64,000 nucleotides of DNA, from NCBI GenBank assembly GCA_040269895.1, contig CP158568.1:4430001-4494000 (forward strand), in the 5' to 3' direction. Each line of letters starts with the position of its first letter. Position 1 is the stretch's first letter. This document shows positions 25,267 through 33,380 of this stretch, in pieces. This DNA comes from Ancalomicrobiaceae bacterium S20. GTDB lineage: Bacteria; Pseudomonadota; Alphaproteobacteria; Rhizobiales; Ancalomicrobiaceae. The notes under the pieces were generated by a model, which searched no databases, had not been told where the DNA came from, and worked only from the letters and a program-made list of their open reading frames with translations. The position numbers and the translations under genes are program-made.

Positions 25267-26037
25267 TCAGAGTGCGGCGCTGCCGGCGGACAGATCCTGA
25301 CGCAGCTGCGAGGCCAGAACGTCGATCGTCGGGCTGCCGCGGCGGCGGCTGGCGCTGTCGTGGCCGGTCGCGAGCGATGACGACACGCGGCCGGGCGAGC
25401 CGGCGAGCGCGATCACCCGGTCGGCGAGATAGACCGCCTCGTCGATGTCGTGGGTCACGAACAGGATCGTCGTGCCGGTCGCGGCGCGGATGCGCAGGAG
25501 CTCGTCCTGGAGCTGCTCGCGCGTGATCGCGTCGAGCGCCGAGAACGGCTCGTCCATCAGCAGCACCTGCGGCCGGACCGCGATGGCGCGAGCGAGGCTG
25601 ACGCGCTGGCGCTGGCCGCCGGAGAGCTGGTGCGGCCAGCGGTCGGCGAGATGTGCGAGACCGACGAGCTTCAGCGCTTCCATGGCGCGCTCGCGCCGCT
25701 CGGCGCGCCCGATACCGCCGTGTTCGAGGCCGAAGCCGACATTGTCGAGCACGCGCCGCCACGGCAGCAGCCGCGCGTCCTGGAACACGAGCGCGACCGG
25801 CTGGATCGCATCGCCGCGCCGGTCGCCGGCCTGCGCGACGGTGACCGTGCCCTCGCTCGGCCGCGACAGGCCGGCGATGACGCGGAGGAGCGTCGATTTG
25901 CCGACACCGGACGGGCCGACGATCGCCACGAACTCGCCCGGCGCGATAGCGAGATCGAGGCCCTCGAGCACGCGGGTGAAGCGGCCGCCCTGATTGAAGG
26001 CGAGGCCGAGCTTTTCGATCGAGATCACGCTCGCCAT
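25267..26037 (-). CDS. NitT/TauT-family ABC transporter ATP-binding protein
   Basis: A 256-residue SsuB/TauB-type ATPase with Walker A GPSGVGKST, Q-loop FQDARLLPWRRVLDNV, signature LSGGQRQRVSLARAI, Walker B VLLMDEPFSALD and H-loop VTHDIDEA. The LLPWRRV and THDIDEAVYLADR forms are typical of sulfonate/nitrate/taurine-type importers. ATG 26037 overlaps the permease end by 13 bp. It is the last gene of a minus-strand operon: binding protein, permease, ATPase. The ligand is not readable from the sequence. Confidence 0.92.
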   Translation of the reverse strand: MASVISIEKLGLAFNQGGRFTRVLEGLDLAIAPGEFVAIVGPSGVGKSTLLRVIAGLSRPSEGTVTVAQAGDRRGDAIQPVALVFQDARLLPWRRVLDNVGFGLEHGGIGRAERRERAMEALKLVGLAHLADRWPHQLSGGQRQRVSLARAIAVRPQVLLMDEPFSALDAITREQLQDELLRIRAATGTTILFVTHDIDEAVYLADRVIALAGSPGRVSSSLATGHDSASRRRGSPTIDVLASQLRQDLSAGSAAL

Positions 26038-26792
26038 CGGAGCAACCAATCCTGCAGCCGCACGAAGCCAGCATCGATGAGGCCGTAGAACAAGGCCATG
26101 GTGAGCATGTAGACGACGACGATGTCGGTGGCGAGCAGGCTGGAGGCCTGCATCATGCGCTGGCCGAGACCGGGTACGCCGAAGATCTCGGCCGCGACGA
26201 CCGCCATCCAGGCCTGGCCGAGCGCGGTCCTGAGGCCGACCAGGATGCCCGGTGTCGCCGCCGGCAGCATGATCTTCAGGAGCCGCGCGCGCGCCGAGCG
26301 GAAGCCGAATGCCTCGGCGACCTCGACCAAGTCGCGGTCGACCGCCCGGATCGCGCCGTGGGTCGCGAAGTAGACGATCCAGAACACGCCGATCGCGATG
26401 ATGAACACCGCCGCCTTGGCCTCGACGCCGAACCAGATGATCGCGAAGGGCACCCAGGCGAGGCCGGGGATCGGCCGCAGCATGCGGAACACCCAGGCGA
26501 GCAACTGCTCGGCCGAGCGGGCCATGCCGGTCAGCACGCCCATGGCGACGCCGACGCCGGCGCCGATCGCGAGGCCGAGCACATAGTGCGACAGGCTGGA
26601 GGCCAGCGCCTCCTGCCAGATCCCGCTGCGGAGTTCCTTGAGGAACGTCGCCGGCAGGCTGCTCGGGCGCGGCAGCAGCGTCTCGTCGGCGAGACCGAGC
26701 CGGCTCGCCGCTTCCCACAGGCCGAAGAACAGCACGAGCCCCAGGCCCGCGAGGGCGAGGGGCCGCACCTTGGCGATTGCGCTGTCGCTCAC
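26025..26792 (-). CDS. NitT/TauT-family ABC transporter permease
   Basis: A 255-residue SsuC/TauC-type permease with about six transmembrane segments and the EAA-type loop (VEVAEAFGFRSARARLLKIMLPAATPGILVG). The usual RPIPGLAWVPFAIIWFG motif follows helix 3. It starts with GTG 26792 overlapping the binding-protein stop (GTGA) and overlaps the ATPase start by 13 bp, so translation of all three is coupled. Confidence 0.92.
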   Translation of the reverse strand: MSDSAIAKVRPLALAGLGLVLFFGLWEAASRLGLADETLLPRPSSLPATFLKELRSGIWQEALASSLSHYVLGLAIGAGVGVAMGVLTGMARSAEQLLAWVFRMLRPIPGLAWVPFAIIWFGVEAKAAVFIIAIGVFWIVYFATHGAIRAVDRDLVEVAEAFGFRSARARLLKIMLPAATPGILVGLRTALGQAWMAVVAAEIFGVPGLGQRMMQASSLLATDIVVVYMLTMALFYGLIDAGFVRLQDWLLRWRA

Positions 26793-27808
26793 TTGGCGGT
26801 GGCTTTCGCGTAGAAGCTGGCGTCGATCAGGCCGTCGAGCGGGATGTCCTTCTCGAGCGTGCCGATCGAGACCTGGAACGCCTGCATCTCGGCGGTCGGC
26901 GCGGCGATCACGCGGGGGTCGGCGAGGAACTTGGTGGCGGGCGAGGTCAGCGCGGTCTTGACGATCGCGTCGTCGACGATGCCCTTGCCGAGCGCCGCGC
27001 CGACGGCCGGCACCGCCTTGTCCGGATCCTTCTTCAGGAGATCGATCGCCTTGACGACGGCGTTGACCAGTTTCTGCACGCCGTCCGGGTTCTTGGCCGC
27101 CCAGGCGCCCGAGACGCCGACGACCGTGCCGGGCTGGTTCGGGAACATCACGCCGCCGAGCGCGATGATCTTCACGTTCGGATTGCGCGCGCGGATGATC
27201 GAGACGGCCGGTTCGCGGACGGTCGCGCCGTCGATCGCGCCGGCGAGCACGGCCTGCTGGGTCGCGTCGATGCCGAGCGCGACGATGTCGGCATCGGCCT
27301 TGTCGACAGCGCCGACCTTCCAGAGCCAGTGCTTCAAGGTCGTGTCCGGCACCGAGCCGGGCGGCTGGGTGCCCAGGCGGGCGTTCTTGCCCTCCTTGGC
27401 CTTGAACGCCTTGAAGGCATCGGCCGCCTTGGTATCGGCACCGAAATAGGGCGCGAGCTTCGGACCGGCGACGAACACCATCTCCTCGATCGCGGTCGCG
27501 GCGACGACCTTGACGTCGATGCCCTTGGAGCGCGCCACGGCCAGCGGCGCGATGCCGGCGACATAGACGTCGATCGTGCCCGAGGCGAGCGCCTGGATCA
27601 TGTTCGGGCCGGATTCGAACGTCGTGAACTTCGGCTCGAGCCCGCCTTCCTTGAGCCAGCCCTCCTTGTCGGCGACGAAGATCGGCGCGGCGCCGATGAT
27701 CGGGATGTAGCCGACGCGGATCTGCTCGGCCGGCGCCGGGGTGGCGGCGAGGCCGAGCATGACGGCGGCCGGCGCGACCGCGCGCACGAGCGTTCTGAAC
27801 AGCGACAT
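26789..27808 (-). CDS. NitT/TauT-family ABC transporter substrate-binding protein
   Basis: A 339-residue periplasmic binding protein with a signal peptide (residues 1-27, ending near TPAPA). The SsuA/NMT1-like fold follows: IRVGYIPIIGAAPIFVADKEGWL, NMIQALASGTIDVYVAGIAP and LGTQPPGSVPDTTLKHWL. ATG 27808 has a strong GAGGAGG ribosome site five bases upstream. Family ligands include aliphatic sulfonates, taurine, nitrate and thiamine precursors. No desulfonation or assimilation gene is nearby, so the ligand is open. Confidence 0.92.
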   Translation of the reverse strand: MSLFRTLVRAVAPAAVMLGLAATPAPAEQIRVGYIPIIGAAPIFVADKEGWLKEGGLEPKFTTFESGPNMIQALASGTIDVYVAGIAPLAVARSKGIDVKVVAATAIEEMVFVAGPKLAPYFGADTKAADAFKAFKAKEGKNARLGTQPPGSVPDTTLKHWLWKVGAVDKADADIVALGIDATQQAVLAGAIDGATVREPAVSIIRARNPNVKIIALGGVMFPNQPGTVVGVSGAWAAKNPDGVQKLVNAVVKAIDLLKKDPDKAVPAVGAALGKGIVDDAIVKTALTSPATKFLADPRVIAAPTAEMQAFQVSIGTLEKDIPLDGLIDASFYAKATAK

Positions 27809-28163
27809 GGATCCTCCTCGGGACGCCCGTCCGTCCGGCCAGTGCCGACAGCGGGATGTCATGATCGAATTGTCCGGCAAAATAGCAGGCGGGATCGCGT
27901 GGCATAAGAAAAACGGTTCGTGCCCATGGTTGCTTTGGCGCGACTGCCGCCACGGTTATCGCAAAGCCATGGAAGAAAATTCTCTTTCCCGGCGCCTTGC
28001 CCTCCGACGGTGCCGCTCCAGATCGATGGTGTCCGCCGAGCCCCGTGCCCATGGACGCGCCCGGCGCTTGCCGCCACAATCGGCTGGCGCGGGCACTTGG
28101 GACGGACGTTCGGCAGCGTGGGGCCGGCCGTCGGGGACGCCGTCGGCGGTGAGGGAGACAAGC
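27809..28163. other. Divergent intergenic region before transporter and ECF sigma genes
   Basis: 355 bp separating the minus-strand binding-protein gene from the plus-strand sigma factor gene. It must hold both promoters. The central part (27,870-27,990) is AT-richer than the surroundings (for example CATAAGAAAAACGG and GGAAGAAAATTCTC). No riboswitch, repeat or convincing small gene was seen. Confidence 0.5.
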
Positions 28164-28724
28164 GTGGCGGAAGCGACGGGTGATCTCGGTCTGCTGCTCA
28201 AGGCCAGCGCCGGCGGCGACCGGCGCGCCTTTGCGGCGCTCTATGACGCCTCGGCCGCGAAACTCTTCGGCATCGTGCTGCGTATCCTGAACGACAGGGG
28301 CCGGGCCGAGGAGGTGCTCCAGGAGGCCTATCTGCGCATCTGGCGCAACGCCGATCGGTTCGACCCGACCGTCGGGCGGCCGATCACCTGGATGGCCGCG
28401 ATCGCCCACAATGCCGCGATCGACGCGCGGCGTCGGAACGGACCGGCGACCGTGTCCTCGGTCGCGAACGGCGACGGCGAGGAGACCGACATCCTGGCCG
28501 ACATCGCCGATCCGACGGAAGCGCCTGACGGCGCCGATCTCGAGGCGTTGCGCAAGTGTCTCGGCCAACTCGAGACGGACCACCGAACCTGCGTGCTGCT
28601 CGCCTATTACGAGGGCTGGTCGCGCGAGGAACTGAGCGAGAAATTCGATCGGCCGGTCGGCACGATCAAGACATGGCTCCACCGCGCGCTTGCCGCGCTC
28701 AAACTCTGTATGGGAACACCGTGA
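28164..28724 (+). CDS. ECF RNA polymerase sigma factor (SigK-like)
   Basis: A 186-residue group 4 sigma factor. Region 2 holds the -10 recognition helix (EEVLQEAYLRIWRNADRFDP and RPITWMAAIAHNAAIDARRR) and region 4 the -35 helix-turn-helix (VLLAYYEGWSREELSEKFDR and VGTIKTWLHRALAALKLCM). GTG 28164 has GGGAG seven bases upstream; a longer in-frame reading exists but is not conserved-looking. It is coupled to the anti-sigma gene by a GTGA overlap. With the facing fasciclin gene this resembles SigK/RskA-type systems, so the fasciclin gene is a likely target. Confidence 0.92.
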   Translation: MAEATGDLGLLLKASAGGDRRAFAALYDASAAKLFGIVLRILNDRGRAEEVLQEAYLRIWRNADRFDPTVGRPITWMAAIAHNAAIDARRRNGPATVSSVANGDGEETDILADIADPTEAPDGADLEALRKCLGQLETDHRTCVLLAYYEGWSREELSEKFDRPVGTIKTWLHRALAALKLCMGTP

Positions 28725-29442
28725 CGCCCGAGCAACGCGACGCATTGGCCGGTGAATACGTGCTCGGAACGCTCTCGCAGGCGGACCGGACGGCGGTCGC
28801 GCGGCAGCGGGCGGACGATCCGGATCTCGACCGGGCGATCCGGGAATGGGCGATGCGGTTCGCGCCGCTCGCCGGACGGATCGAGCCCGTCGAACCGCCG
28901 CCGGGCGTTTTCGCGCGCATCGAGGCGGCGCTCGATCGGGAGGCGCTGGTGGAACTGCCGCGCGGCGCGGCCGAGGGGCGAGCATCGTCGTGCGTCTCGC
29001 GGCGCGGGCACGGCGCTGGCGCGCCGTCGCGGTGACGACCGGCGCGATCGCGGCGAGCCTCGCCGGCGTGCTGGTCTATGAGCGCGCACTGCGGCCGAAC
29101 GAGACGGCGGGCGGCCAGTTCATCGCGGTGGTCAATCGCGATGCCCAACAGCCCGCGTTGATCGTGCGGGTCGATACCCGCGCCGGCACCGTCTCGGTCC
29201 GGTCGGTCGCGACCGAGCAACCCGCCGACAAGAGCCTCGAGCTCTGGTACGTCGCCGGTGGAGCGGCGCCGAAGTCGCTCGGGCTGGTGCCGGAGGGCGC
29301 GGGCAGCGCGCAACAGCGTCTGCCGGTGCCGCGGCTCGCGACTGACGCGGTGTTTGCCGTCACGGTCGAACCGAAGGGCGGTTCGCCGACCGGCGGGCCG
29401 ACCGGACCGATCGTCTATTCGGGCAAGCTCATTGCGGAGTGA
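28721..29442 (+). pseudogene. RskA-like anti-sigma factor, one frameshift
   Basis: Anti-sigma factor of the preceding ECF gene. The N-terminal anti-sigma domain (VTPEQRDALAGEYVLGTLSQ and REWAMRFAPLAGRIEPVEPP) starts at GTG 28721. It is cut from the rest near the GGGG at 28975-28978. The next frame supplies a single membrane helix (VAVTTGAIAASLAGVLVYE) and the periplasmic RskA domain (SLELWYVAGGAAPKSLGLV, FAVTVEPKGGSPTGGPTGPI). Adding one G restores an uninterrupted protein of about 240 residues. The break is in a G run and both halves are well conserved, which points to a sequence error. If real, the anti-sigma would lose its membrane anchor and the sigma factor would be deregulated. Confidence 0.85.
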
Positions 29443-29520
29443 CGGGCGCGCGAGCCGGGCTTTCCTGATCGCGGTCGGCGGTGTCGTGCCGGCAGCCATC
29501 GTAGCCATAAAATGAAAGAA

Positions 29521-29544
29521 CCCGCCGCGGGGGCGCGCGGCGGG
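29521..29544 (-). terminator. Intrinsic terminator of the fasciclin gene
   Basis: CCCGCCGCG and CGCGGCGGG form a perfect 9-bp stem with a 6-base loop. On the minus strand the hairpin is followed by TTCTTTCATTTT. It lies 53 bp after the fasciclin stop and also faces the anti-sigma gene, so it may act on both strands. Confidence 0.75.
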
Positions 29545-29597
29545 TTCGGGTCGGGAGGCGGGCGGCCCGAGTCGCGATCGCCTCGCGACGGTCGGGA

Positions 29598-30158
29598 TCA
29601 CTTCGGCAGCAGCACCGTGTCGACGACGTGGATCACGCCGTTCGACTGGTCGACGTCGGAGACGGTGATCTTCGCCTTGTCGCCGGAGGCGTCGGTCACC
29701 ATCAGGTGCCCCTTGCGCGCGGTGATCGTCAGCGGCTCGCCCTGCACCGTCTTCAGCGTCACCGAGCCGCCCATCGCCTTGGCCTTCGTCATCAGATCCT
29801 CGGCCGAGTACTTGCCGGCGACCACATGATAGGTCAGCACCTTGGTGAGACCGGCCTTGTTCTCCGGCTTCAGCAGCGTCGGCACGGTGTCCCTCGGCAG
29901 CTTGGCGAAGGCGGCGTTGGTCGGGGCGAAGACGGTGAAGGGGCCGGCGCCGGACAGCGTGTCGACCAGACCCGCGGCCTTCACGGCGGCGACCAGCGTG
30001 GTGTGATCCTTCGAGTTGACCGCGTTCTCGACGATGGTCTTCGAGGGATACATCGGTGCGCCGCCGACATACTTCACCGCCGCATCGGCCGCGAAGGGCA
30101 GCGCCACGGCGAGCGCGAGGCCGAGTGCGGCGGGGCGCAGGAAACGATGGAACGACAT
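29598..30158 (-). CDS. Secreted fasciclin-domain protein
   Basis: A 186-residue exported protein with a signal peptide (residues 1-27, cleaved near ADAA) and one FAS1 domain. The FAS1 blocks are TIVENAVNSKDHTTLVAAVK, the H1-type motif GPFTVFAPTNAAFAKLP, the YHVVAGKYSAEDL block and the terminal GVIHVVDTVLLPK. FAS1 proteins act in adhesion or as stress-induced envelope proteins. ATG 30158 has AGGGAG six bases upstream; another ATG lies two codons earlier inside that site. It converges on the ECF sigma/anti-sigma genes, the partnership known for SigK-RskA with MPT70/MPT83 in mycobacteria. Confidence 0.93.
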   Translation of the reverse strand: MSFHRFLRPAALGLALAVALPFAADAAVKYVGGAPMYPSKTIVENAVNSKDHTTLVAAVKAAGLVDTLSGAGPFTVFAPTNAAFAKLPRDTVPTLLKPENKAGLTKVLTYHVVAGKYSAEDLMTKAKAMGGSVTLKTVQGEPLTITARKGHLMVTDASGDKAKITVSDVDQSNGVIHVVDTVLLPK

Positions 30159-30177
30159 GAGCATCTCCCTGTTGCCT

Positions 30178-30205
30178 CGAACCGACCGGGGGCCCGGTCG
30201 GTTCG
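30178..30205. repeat. Perfect 13-bp inverted repeat in the fasciclin leader
   Basis: CGAACCGACCGGG-GG-CCCGGTCGGTTCG is a perfect 13-bp inverted repeat with a 2-base centre, ending 20 bp before the fasciclin ATG. As DNA it could be an operator. As RNA it would form a very stable hairpin just 5' of the ribosome site. Confidence 0.7.
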
Positions 30206-30614
30206 GGATGTCGGCAGCTACGGAGCGCTTCGATCAAGGGTTTCTCGCGGCTGATCACGGATGCGCGAGGTGCGCTCGGGGGCGGCATGCCGAATCGCGG
30301 GCGTGACCCGGCGTTGGACCTTTTGCCTGGACGGTACGTTATTCCCGCGCTCACGCTCCGCGACCCGTGGCGCTGCCGCTCTGTGCCTGACGATTGGCTG
30401 ACCTGAAACGAGCCGCCTGGACCGATTCTGTTGCATGGCTGCCGCACCGGCCGGGCTTCAGCGACGGCAGGTCATGAATTCGGTGTTTGGCCACGGTTCA
30501 TCTCGCCGATGTCACGATCGTAAGGATTAAACCGGAGCAACGGCGGCGCGCGGCGCGTCGGAACGTTTCTCTACCCCGGGCGGTCAGCCCGCGGTCTTTC
30601 ATTCGGGATGGATC
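30206..30614. other. Intergenic region between fasciclin and L,D-transpeptidase genes
   Basis: About 410 bp with divergent genes on both sides. No coding sequence with plausible family features, no RNA gene and no riboswitch was seen. Promoters for both genes are expected here, but I could not assign an ECF-type -35/-10 pair with confidence. Confidence 0.45.
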
Positions 30615-31319
30615 ATGACGGAGATTTCCAAGCGCATGGAACGGGCCTCGACCGAGGCTGCTGCTGCGGGCCTGAGCCGTCGCGCTTTCGTGGCCGGCGT
30701 GCCGCTGCTGCTGGCCGGCTGCGTCACCGGTAATCCGGAGCGCGTGCGCCTGTCGTCGGTCGACGGCGACATCGACGGTGTCGACTACGCGATGATGTAT
30801 GCCGCGATCGACGACGAGCCGTTCCCGGTTCCGGCGGTCGACTGGCGCAAGATCGATCGCGCCTTCCTGCGTCAGGAGGTCGAATACCGCGGCACCGAGC
30901 GTCCGGGCACGATCGTGGTCGTGCCGGAAGAGCGGCATCTCTATCTCGTGCGCGAGGGCGGCATGGCGATGCGCTACGGCGTCGGCGTCGGCCGCGAGGG
31001 TTTTGGCTGGTCGGGCCGCGCCACGATCAAGCGCAAGGCGCCGTGGCCGACCTGGACCCCGCCGGCGGAGATGGTCGCCCGCGACGAGCGCGCCGCGAAA
31101 TATGCCGGCGGCATGCCGGGCGGCATCGAGAACCCGCTCGGCGCCCGCGCCATGTATCTCTACCAGGGCGACCGCGACACGCTCTATCGCCTGCACGGCA
31201 CCAACGAGCCCTGGTCGATCGGCCAGGCCGTGTCGAGCGGCTGCGTGCGCATGCTGAACCAGGACGTCATCGACCTCTATCGCCGCGTGCCGGTCGGCAC
31301 GCCGGTGTTCGTGGTCTGA
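30615..31319 (+). CDS. L,D-transpeptidase (YkuD), Tat/lipoprotein signal
   Basis: A 234-residue envelope enzyme that forms or edits 3-3 peptidoglycan crosslinks or anchors outer-membrane proteins. The N-terminus combines twin arginines (SRRAFVAG) with a lipobox (LLAGC, Cys36), suggesting a Tat-exported lipoprotein. The YkuD domain has the catalytic histidine in LHGTNEPWSIG (His194) and the nucleophile in SSGCVRM (Cys210). ATG 30615 gives the signal directly. The last codons and stop lie in an 18-bp-period direct duplication. Confidence 0.94.
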   Translation: MTEISKRMERASTEAAAAGLSRRAFVAGVPLLLAGCVTGNPERVRLSSVDGDIDGVDYAMMYAAIDDEPFPVPAVDWRKIDRAFLRQEVEYRGTERPGTIVVVPEERHLYLVREGGMAMRYGVGVGREGFGWSGRATIKRKAPWPTWTPPAEMVARDERAAKYAGGMPGGIENPLGARAMYLYQGDRDTLYRLHGTNEPWSIGQAVSSGCVRMLNQDVIDLYRRVPVGTPVFVV

Positions 31320-31337
31320 TCGACTTTCGTGGTCTGA
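31308..31337 (+). repeat. Direct duplication spanning the L,D-transpeptidase stop codon
   Basis: TTCGTGGTCTGA occurs at 31308-31319, where it holds the last codons and the TGA stop, and again at 31326-31337. Six bases separate the two copies. The second copy is non-coding. Confidence 0.85.
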
Positions 31338-31359
31338 CGATCCGCACCGTCCCGATCGA

Positions 31360-32205
31360 TCAGGCGGCCGTCCCGGCATCCGGGACGGCCGTCGTCGTTT
31401 CCGCGATCGGTGCTTCCGGCGCGACCAGACGTCGATAGAGGTGCCAGGTGGTGTGGCCGAGCACGGGCAGCACGACCGGCAGGCCGGCGAAGGCCGGGAC
31501 GATCGCCAGCACCAGCAACGCGACGACGATCGCGCCCCAGGCGAGCATCGGGCCGGGGCTCTTCGTCACGGCGCGGACGCTGGTGATCATGGCGGTGACG
31601 AAGTCGACGTCACGTTCGAGCAGCAGCGGAAACGACACCACCGTCAGTGAGAACACCACCAGCGACAGCACCGCTCCGTCGATATGGCCGGCGGCGAGGA
31701 ACATCAGGCCCTCGGGCGTGCCGGTCACGACCGTGACGAATTCCTGCAGGCTCGCGAAGGGTTTGAAACCGAGGAAGATCGCGAGCAGCATCCGGATCTG
31801 GTACATCCAGATCACGAAGATGAACAAGGTCACGAAGGCCATCCAGCCGAACTCGCGTGCGCTCTGCGCGAACATGCTGCTGAGGATCGGGCCCCAGGCG
31901 AGCGGCAGGCCGGCCTCGCGGCGGCGGCTCACCTCATAGAGGCCGACGGCGACGAAGGGGCCGAGCAGCGCGAAGCCGGCGGCGGCCGGATAGGCGAGAT
32001 AGCCGAGCCCGGCGATGAACGCGCCCCAGACCACGAACAGGCCGCCGAACGCGTAGATCGCGCCGAAGAACAGCCCGAACTGCGGCGCGGCGCGGAAGTC
32101 GCGCAGGCCGGCGGCGAGCGCGTCGAGGATCTCGGCCGGTGTGATCGATCGGACCACCGGCTCCGGCTTCAGCGGCGATACGGTGTGTTCCCCCTCGTCC
32201 GACAT
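31360..32205 (-). CDS. DUF2189 integral membrane protein
   Basis: A 281-residue protein with about six transmembrane segments and the DUF2189 pattern. The N-terminus reads ITPAEILDALAAGLRDFRAAP, GLYEVSRRREAGL is a cytoplasmic loop, and the C-terminus has HTTWHLYRRLV. ATG 32205 follows GGGAGAG. Some family members are annotated as cytochrome-oxidase-associated subunit I-like proteins, but no heme ligand pattern or oxidase gene is visible here. Function unknown. It converges on the L,D-transpeptidase gene. Confidence 0.85.
   Translation of the reverse strand: MSDEGEHTVSPLKPEPVVRSITPAEILDALAAGLRDFRAAPQFGLFFGAIYAFGGLFVVWGAFIAGLGYLAYPAAAGFALLGPFVAVGLYEVSRRREAGLPLAWGPILSSMFAQSAREFGWMAFVTLFIFVIWMYQIRMLLAIFLGFKPFASLQEFVTVVTGTPEGLMFLAAGHIDGAVLSLVVFSLTVVSFPLLLERDVDFVTAMITSVRAVTKSPGPMLAWGAIVVALLVLAIVPAFAGLPVVLPVLGHTTWHLYRRLVAPEAPIAETTTAVPDAGTAA
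31366..31390. terminator. GC-rich hairpin between convergent genes
   Basis: GGCCGTCCCGG-CAT-CCGGGACGGCC is a perfect 11-bp stem with a 3-base loop, placed between the convergent L,D-transpeptidase and DUF2189 genes. It actually lies inside the last codons of the DUF2189 gene. A T-rich tail is weak on both sides, so termination strength is uncertain. Confidence 0.45.
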
Positions 32206-32300
32206 GCGTCTCTCCCGGGCGCGCGTTGGCTCGCCGCAAGGATAGGCACGGTCGGGCCGCACTCAGAAGAGGGGATGAGGCGGCCCCCGATTCCTACTTA

Positions 32301-32348
32301 GAGTGGCTCGGGGAGTGGCTCGGCGAGTGGCTGGGGGAGCGGCTCGGG
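32301..32348 (+). repeat. Four tandem 12-bp units between membrane-protein genes
   Basis: Units at 32301, 32313, 32325 and 32337 follow the consensus GAGTGGCTCGGG with one or two changes each. The array lies in the gap between the DUF2189 start and the TerC-family stop. Twelve base pairs keep frame, but no convincing gene uses it. Confidence 0.85.
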
Positions 32349-32392
32349 AGGGTGCGGCGCGGGTCCGGAACGGCCTCCCGAGGGGGCGCGCT

Positions 32393-33085
32393 TCAGAAGT
32401 GCGCCGCCGCGTGGGTCATGTAGTCGAGTACGCCCAACCGACACATGTCCGGGCTGAGCCCGGCGCAGGCGACCTGATGGGTCCCGCGCCAGATCATCGA
32501 CAGCGCGACGTAGAGAATGACGCCGAGGCCGGCCCAGGCGATCCAGCGGAACCGGTGCAGGACCTTGGCGATCAGCGTCGCGGCCGCACCCATCAGGCCG
32601 ACCGACAGGACGAGGCCGGCGACCATGACCCAGAGGTGGTCCTTGGCGGCGCCGGCGACGGCCAGGACGTTGTCGATCGACATCGACAGGTCGGCGACGA
32701 TGATCTGCGTCATCGCCTGGCCGAAGGTCTTCGACGTCCCTGCATCGACGGCGAAACCGGCGCTCTCGCCGGCGGTGGCGAGGGCCGGGGCGTCTTCCTC
32801 CGCGGTCATTTCGCGGTACATCTTCCAGCCGACCCACAGCAGCAGCACGCCGCCGGCCAGCGTCAGGCCGACGATGGCCAGGATCTGCGTCGCGATCAGC
32901 GCGAAGACGATGCGCAGCGCGACCGCGCCGGCGATGCCGAAGAAGATCACCTTGGCGCGGATCGACGGATGCACGCCGGCCGCGGCCATGCCGACCACCA
33001 CGGCATTGTCACCGGCGAGCACGACGTCGATGAACACGACCTGCGCGAGGGCGACGAGTTCGGGATAGAGGGAGGCTGCGTTCAA
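32393..33085 (-). CDS. TerC-family membrane protein (YjbE type)
   Basis: A 230-residue protein with seven hydrophobic segments and the two diagnostic acidic membrane motifs VLAGDNAVVVG and LSMSIDNVLAVAG, which are placed to handle a divalent cation. TerC/YjbE proteins export Mn2+ or assist metalation of exported proteins. TTG 33085 is preferred because GGAG lies eight bases upstream and the family N-terminus begins there; a longer ATG-initiated form from 33120 is possible. The leader upstream may contain a metal-responsive structure. Confidence 0.88.
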   Translation of the reverse strand: MNAASLYPELVALAQVVFIDVVLAGDNAVVVGMAAAGVHPSIRAKVIFFGIAGAVALRIVFALIATQILAIVGLTLAGGVLLLWVGWKMYREMTAEEDAPALATAGESAGFAVDAGTSKTFGQAMTQIIVADLSMSIDNVLAVAGAAKDHLWVMVAGLVLSVGLMGAAATLIAKVLHRFRWIAWAGLGVILYVALSMIWRGTHQVACAGLSPDMCRLGVLDYMTHAAAHF

Positions 33086-33189
33086 CGGGGGTCTCCGACG
33101 GCACGATCGTTCGGGCATCGCCATCCCGCCGCGACGCGATCGCCTCGGGGTGTGCGGTGCCGGTTGTCGGCGGTCGGCAAGGATCCGGT

Positions 33190-33297
33190 GTCCCCACTGC
33201 GCAACGTCGGTTGGCGGAGACACGACCGGCGTTCGGCAATGGGGAGCGGGCAACTGTCTGACCGCGCGCTGACACTCATGTGCGCCGTCTCCCAACG
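33190..33297 (-). promoter_or_regulatory. Possible structured leader of the TerC gene
   Basis: On the minus strand the leader carries GTTGGGAGACGGCGCACATG and GGTCAGACAGTTGCC near 33240-33297. The arrangement loosely recalls the GGGGAGTAG and GTCAACATACTCG blocks of yybP-ykoY manganese riboswitches, which often precede TerC-like genes. Agreement is partial. I list it because of the gene downstream, with low confidence. Confidence 0.25.
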
Positions 33298-33380
33298 AAA
33301 CGCAATGAGTCTTGTTCCTATCTGCACGCATGGCGACCCGGCAGGCCGGCCGGTCGTCGAGGTCGGGACCGGTCCGGATC

